A DNA stretch of 23,898 bases, taken from Lachnospiraceae bacterium UBA1778 (GTDB lineage: Bacteria; Bacillota; Clostridia; Lachnospirales; Lachnospiraceae). The notes under the pieces are model-generated. The model was not told the origin of the DNA and ran no database searches. It saw nothing but the letters and a program-made list of their open reading frames with translations. Both the position numbers and the translations under genes were made by a program. Numbering within the stretch: the stretch's first letter is position 1; every line of letters starts with the position of its first letter. The DNA lies in the NCBI GenBank assembly GCA_002315255.1, contig DCGM01000041.1:6988-30885 (forward strand). The letters run 5' to 3'. Positions 20,494 to 23,898 of this stretch are shown one piece after another.

Positions 20494-22389
20494 ATGAAGA
20501 AACAGCTGAAAAACATGCTCGGCATCATCTTGGCAATGATGCTGGCACTCTCGATGATCCTTACGGGCTGCAACCCGGTCGTCCCGACCGTGGCCCCGAC
20601 AGAATCGGAAACGGAAACGCCGACCGAAAAGGCGACGGAAGCACCGACAGATGCGCCGACAGACGCGCCGACCGAAGAGCCGACAGAAGGCGAAACCTAT
20701 GAAATCCCGACCGAACACATTGATACGCATGACATCGATGAAGCGGAATGCGAGCGGTTCCGTGCGTACGGAAAAGAACTCACTGCCGATATGTTAGAGG
20801 AAGCGGGTACTTTCAACATCCACTTCTTCATTAAGGACCCGGTAGCGTTCGGCATCGATATGGGCGACGAGCCGTACTGGCCGTCCTATGAAGTGACTGA
20901 TCATGACGCACAGGACGTGATCGACGGCATGAACGAGATTAAGGCGCGCCTCGCAGAGTTTGATTATGACAAGCTCGATGAGGACTGCCGTCTGACCTAT
21001 GATATGCTGATGAACTATGCGGAAACGAATATTAAAACAGCGAATCTTCCGAATCTCTATGAACCGTTAAGCTATTCGAACGGCATCACCTCCTATCTTC
21101 CGACCGAGTTTGCGATTTATACGATCGAAAACCGTGAAGACGTCGAAACCTATCTGACGCTTATGGAGAAGATTCCGGAGTATTTCGCATCGATCATCTC
21201 TTATGAAAAATCGAAGGCTGCGGAAGGTATTCTTATGGATGCGGAGCAGCTCGATAAGACGGTGGAGCAGTGCGAGAGCTTTTTAGAAAGCCAGGAAGAC
21301 AGTTTCTTATATACGACGTTTGAAGAGCGTATCCGGAAACTGGACTATACGGAAGATGAGATTACTGCGCTGCTTGCGCGGAACAAGGAAGCCGTCGATA
21401 CCGGCCTTTATGATTCCTTCCGCTATATCATTGATGAACTGAACAAATTACAGGGACAGCAGAAGTATTCCGGCGCTGTCTGCCATTATCCGCAGGGCAA
21501 GGAATACTATGAAGCCCGGGTAATGGATTCTACCGGAAGCTCCATGACGCCGGATGAGATGTTCGACCTTTTAGAGTCGACCTTGAAATCCGACAATAAG
21601 AAGCTTGAAAAGCTGCTTCGTAAGGACTCCCGTCTCTCGACAAACGCATCCGGCTTCAAGTATCCGTCCGGAACCCCGGAAGAGCTTCTGAAGAGACTTG
21701 AAAAGGATATTCTTCCGTACTTCCCGCAGATCGATCCGGTAGACTACAAGGTCAGCTATGTCGACCCGTCTCTCCGTGATTACCTGAGCCCGGCATTCTA
21801 TTTCTCCGCGCCGCTTGACGTCCAGATTGAGAACCAGATCTTTATCAACTGCGACGAAGGAAAGGCAGCGAATGACATTTATCTCACATTGGCGCATGAA
21901 GGCTATCCGGGACATCTCTATCAGATGAACTATATGCAGCAGAACGGGGCTTCCCCGCTCCGCCGTCTGCTCGGAACCAACGGGTTTACCGAGGGATATG
22001 CGGAATATATCGAACTCTTCTCATATTCCTTCATGCTGAACTCAGTCAATGAAAACACGATCACCTATATGCAGACCGAGGCAGAGCTGCTTCTCTGCCT
22101 CTACGGAATCCTCGATATCGGCATCAACTATAAGGGCTGGAGCATTCCGGAGGCGGCAGCTTACCTGAATGACCTGGGCTATAACGGCGCTGCGGCGAAG
22201 GAAGTTGCAGTCTATCTTATCAGCGATCCGGGCGGATATCTCGACTACGTCATCGGCGAACTGGAAATCAAGGAACTGAAGAAAGATGCGGAAGCAGTCG
22301 GAATGTCCTTAATGAATTTCCACAAGCGCCTTCTCGACCTGTCGGGCGCGCCGTTTGACATGATTCACGCTTATATGTTTGAAGAGTAA
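20494..22389 (+). CDS. DUF885-family lipoprotein, putative zinc metallopeptidase
   Basis: A 631-residue exported lipoprotein. The signal peptide ends MILTGC (lipidated Cys26). A Thr/Pro/Glu linker follows, with tandem APTD units (about residues 35-70), and then a DUF885 domain to the end. The putative active site is LAHEGYPGHLYQMNY (His468, Glu469, His474) with the downstream FTEGYAEYIE motif, whose Glu500 is a likely third metal ligand. DUF885 proteins are predicted peptidases or carboxypeptidases; few have been studied, so the substrate is unknown. AGGAGG at 20482-20487 supports the ATG. It shares the exported-lipoprotein design of the two serpins 2.3 kb away, and secA follows after 41 nt. 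Confidence 0.9.
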   Translation: MKKQLKNMLGIILAMMLALSMILTGCNPVVPTVAPTESETETPTEKATEAPTDAPTDAPTEEPTEGETYEIPTEHIDTHDIDEAECERFRAYGKELTADMLEEAGTFNIHFFIKDPVAFGIDMGDEPYWPSYEVTDHDAQDVIDGMNEIKARLAEFDYDKLDEDCRLTYDMLMNYAETNIKTANLPNLYEPLSYSNGITSYLPTEFAIYTIENREDVETYLTLMEKIPEYFASIISYEKSKAAEGILMDAEQLDKTVEQCESFLESQEDSFLYTTFEERIRKLDYTEDEITALLARNKEAVDTGLYDSFRYIIDELNKLQGQQKYSGAVCHYPQGKEYYEARVMDSTGSSMTPDEMFDLLESTLKSDNKKLEKLLRKDSRLSTNASGFKYPSGTPEELLKRLEKDILPYFPQIDPVDYKVSYVDPSLRDYLSPAFYFSAPLDVQIENQIFINCDEGKAANDIYLTLAHEGYPGHLYQMNYMQQNGASPLRRLLGTNGFTEGYAEYIELFSYSFMLNSVNENTITYMQTEAELLLCLYGILDIGINYKGWSIPEAAAYLNDLGYNGAAAKEVAVYLISDPGGYLDYVIGELEIKELKKDAEAVGMSLMNFHKRLLDLSGAPFDMIHAYMFEE

Positions 22390-22430
22390 GAAAAGCTTTA
22401 TCTTTTAGTCGGACCACAACGGAGGTAATT

Positions 22431-23898
22431 ATGAGTCTTTGGACGAAACTGTTCGGAACCTACAGTGAAAATGAAATCAAGCGTATCCGCCCGATTCTTA
22501 ATAAGATCGTCGCATTGCGGGAATCGATGATGGCGCTTTCCGATGAGGAGCTGCGGGCGAAAACAGATGAATACAAGAAGCGCTACCAGCGCGGCGAAAC
22601 GCTGGATGACCTGCTTCCGGAAGCTTACGCGACGATGCGTGAAGCGACGAGAAGATGTATTCACCAGGAGCACTTTGAAGTACAGCTTTTAGGCGGCATC
22701 ATCCTTCATCAGGGAAGAATCGCCGAGATGCGTACCGGTGAAGGTAAGACGCAGACCGCGCTTCTGCCGGCCTATCTGAACGCATTGACCGGAAAAGGCG
22801 TGCACGTCGTAACGGTAAACGATTACCTCGCTTCGCGTGACGCGGAGTGGATGGGCCAGATGCACCGCTTCTTAGGGCTTACGGTCGGTGTCGTCTTAAA
22901 CAGCATGACGCCGGAAGACCGGAAGAAGGCTTATGCCTGCGACATTACCTATGTCACGAACAATGAACTCGGCTTCGACTATTTAAGAGACAATATGGTC
23001 ATCTACCAGCGTCAGCTGGTGCTCCGTGGCCTGAATTACGCGATCATCGATGAGGTGGACTCCATCCTCATCGATGAAGCGCGTACGCCGCTGATCATTT
23101 CCGGCCAGTCCGGAAAATCGACTCAGCTCTATGAAATCTGCGATACGCTCGCGAAGCGCATGAAGCGCGGCGAGAACGTCGTCGAATCGGCGAAGCTCGA
23201 CGTCCTGATGGGCGAAGGCCAGCAGGAATCCGGCGATTTCATGATCAATGAAAAAGAAAAGAACGTCACGATGACGGCGGACGGCGTCGCGAAGGTGGAA
23301 GAGTACTTCCACCTCCAGAACTACGCAGACCCGGAAAACCTCGAAATCCAGCATAATATGCAGCTCGCGCTCCGCGCAAACTATATCATGCACCGTGATC
23401 AGGACTATGTCGTTAAGGATAATGAAGTCCTCATCGTTGACGAATTTACCGGCCGTATCATGCCGGGCCGCCGCTACAGTGACGGTCTGCACCAGGCCAT
23501 TGAAGCGAAGGAGCACGTGAAGGTCAACCGCGAATCGAAAACGCTCGCGACAATCACGTTCCAGAACTTCTTTAATAAATTTGATAAGAAATGCGGTATG
23601 ACCGGTACAGCATTGACGGAAGAAACAGAATTCCGGAATATCTACGGAATGGATGTAGTCGAGATTCCGACGAACGTTCCGGTCGCCCGTGAAGACCTCG
23701 ATGACGCGGTTTATAAGACGCGCGCCGAGAAATTCCGCGCGGTCGTCGCTGCTGTGAAGGAAGCGCATGCGAAAGGACAGCCGGTCCTCGTCGGCACGAT
23801 CACGATTGAAGTTTCCGAGCTTCTTTCCGCAATGCTCCGCCGCGAAGGGATCCCGCACAACGTCTTAAACGCGAAGTTCCATGAGATGGAAGCGGAAA
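22431..23898 (+). CDS. secA: Preprotein translocase ATPase SecA, N-terminal part (3' end outside window)
   Basis: The frame is open from the ATG to the window edge, giving 489 residues of SecA, the ATPase that pushes secretory proteins through SecYEG. The Walker A motif is MRTGEGKT (100-107; MATGEGKT is more usual), the Walker B IIDEVDSILIDEARTPLIISG (Asp207, Glu208, Asp210), with VTVNDYLASRDAEWM, VTNNELGFDYLRDNM, IVDEFTGRIMPGRRYSDGLHQAIEAKE, MTGTALTE and the start of the second nucleotide-binding fold (KGQPVLVGTITIEVSE). GGAGG at 22421-22425 supports the start. The N-terminus MSLWTKLFGTYSENEIKRI is normal for the family. It would export the lipoproteins encoded nearby, among many other clients. 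Confidence 0.97.
   Translation, partial: MSLWTKLFGTYSENEIKRIRPILNKIVALRESMMALSDEELRAKTDEYKKRYQRGETLDDLLPEAYATMREATRRCIHQEHFEVQLLGGIILHQGRIAEMRTGEGKTQTALLPAYLNALTGKGVHVVTVNDYLASRDAEWMGQMHRFLGLTVGVVLNSMTPEDRKKAYACDITYVTNNELGFDYLRDNMVIYQRQLVLRGLNYAIIDEVDSILIDEARTPLIISGQSGKSTQLYEICDTLAKRMKRGENVVESAKLDVLMGEGQQESGDFMINEKEKNVTMTADGVAKVEEYFHLQNYADPENLEIQHNMQLALRANYIMHRDQDYVVKDNEVLIVDEFTGRIMPGRRYSDGLHQAIEAKEHVKVNRESKTLATITFQNFFNKFDKKCGMTGTALTEETEFRNIYGMDVVEIPTNVPVAREDLDDAVYKTRAEKFRAVVAAVKEAHAKGQPVLVGTITIEVSELLSAMLRREGIPHNVLNAKFHEMEAE

Noticed and set aside
22983..23858. A 291-codon open frame on the minus strand within secA
   Set aside because: secA is unambiguous on the plus strand here; the antisense frame has no recognisable domain and follows from codon bias.
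1..23898. CRISPR array, insertion sequence or prophage
   Set aside because: No regularly spaced repeats, transposase, integrase or phage structural gene is present; the repeats seen are short local duplications, mostly within or at the ends of genes.

Overview
The window looks like chromosomal DNA from a Gram-positive anaerobe of the Bacillota, most likely class Clostridia. The evidence is the set of gene families (AsnA, type-2 GalT, a ROK glucokinase, MetRS with a C-terminal tRNA-binding domain, a PadR/HAAS pair, PT-rich lipoproteins), strong AGGAGG-type ribosome binding sites and moderately high GC (33 of 60 bases in 4741-4800). Lipoprotein serpins in such a genome suggest a host-associated, possibly gut, lifestyle; that is inference.

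Layout. (1) 1-650: the 3' end of an EF-G-like translation GTPase and its terminator. (2) 674-13595: nine co-directional genes with no convincing internal terminator, closed by a strong hairpin at 13626-13673. They are ROK glucokinase, an ABC exporter half, biotin-protein ligase, AsnA, M18 aminopeptidase, a second ABC exporter half, galK, galT and metG. The two ABC halves have complementary canonical and degenerate ATP-site residues and are probably one heterodimer encoded by separated genes. GalK and GalT make part of the Leloir pathway, and glucokinase feeds the same hexose-phosphate pool; galE is not here. (3) 13674-15307: a PadR regulator with a visible promoter and operator-like palindrome, overlapping a HAAS-DUF4097 fusion protein. 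(4) 15309-18478, minus strand: tRNA-Lys(CTT) with a near-consensus promoter, followed by two tandem lipoprotein serpins whose scaffolds match closely but whose reactive-centre loops differ. (5) 18588-19596: an AT-richer BRO-N/Fic AMP-transferase gene with its own promoter and UUCG-loop terminator, probably a later arrival. (6) 19720-end: trmB behind a structured leader, a DUF885 metallopeptidase lipoprotein, and the first two thirds of secA.

The most interesting region is the serpin pair, with a DUF885 lipoprotein protease nearby and a tRNA promoter as the only obvious promoter upstream. A second theme is repeated short tandem duplication in protein linkers and at gene 3' ends (ABC linker, birA end, galK end, galT insertion, serpin linker). 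In birA and galK the duplicate carries a second copy of the C-terminal codons and stop.
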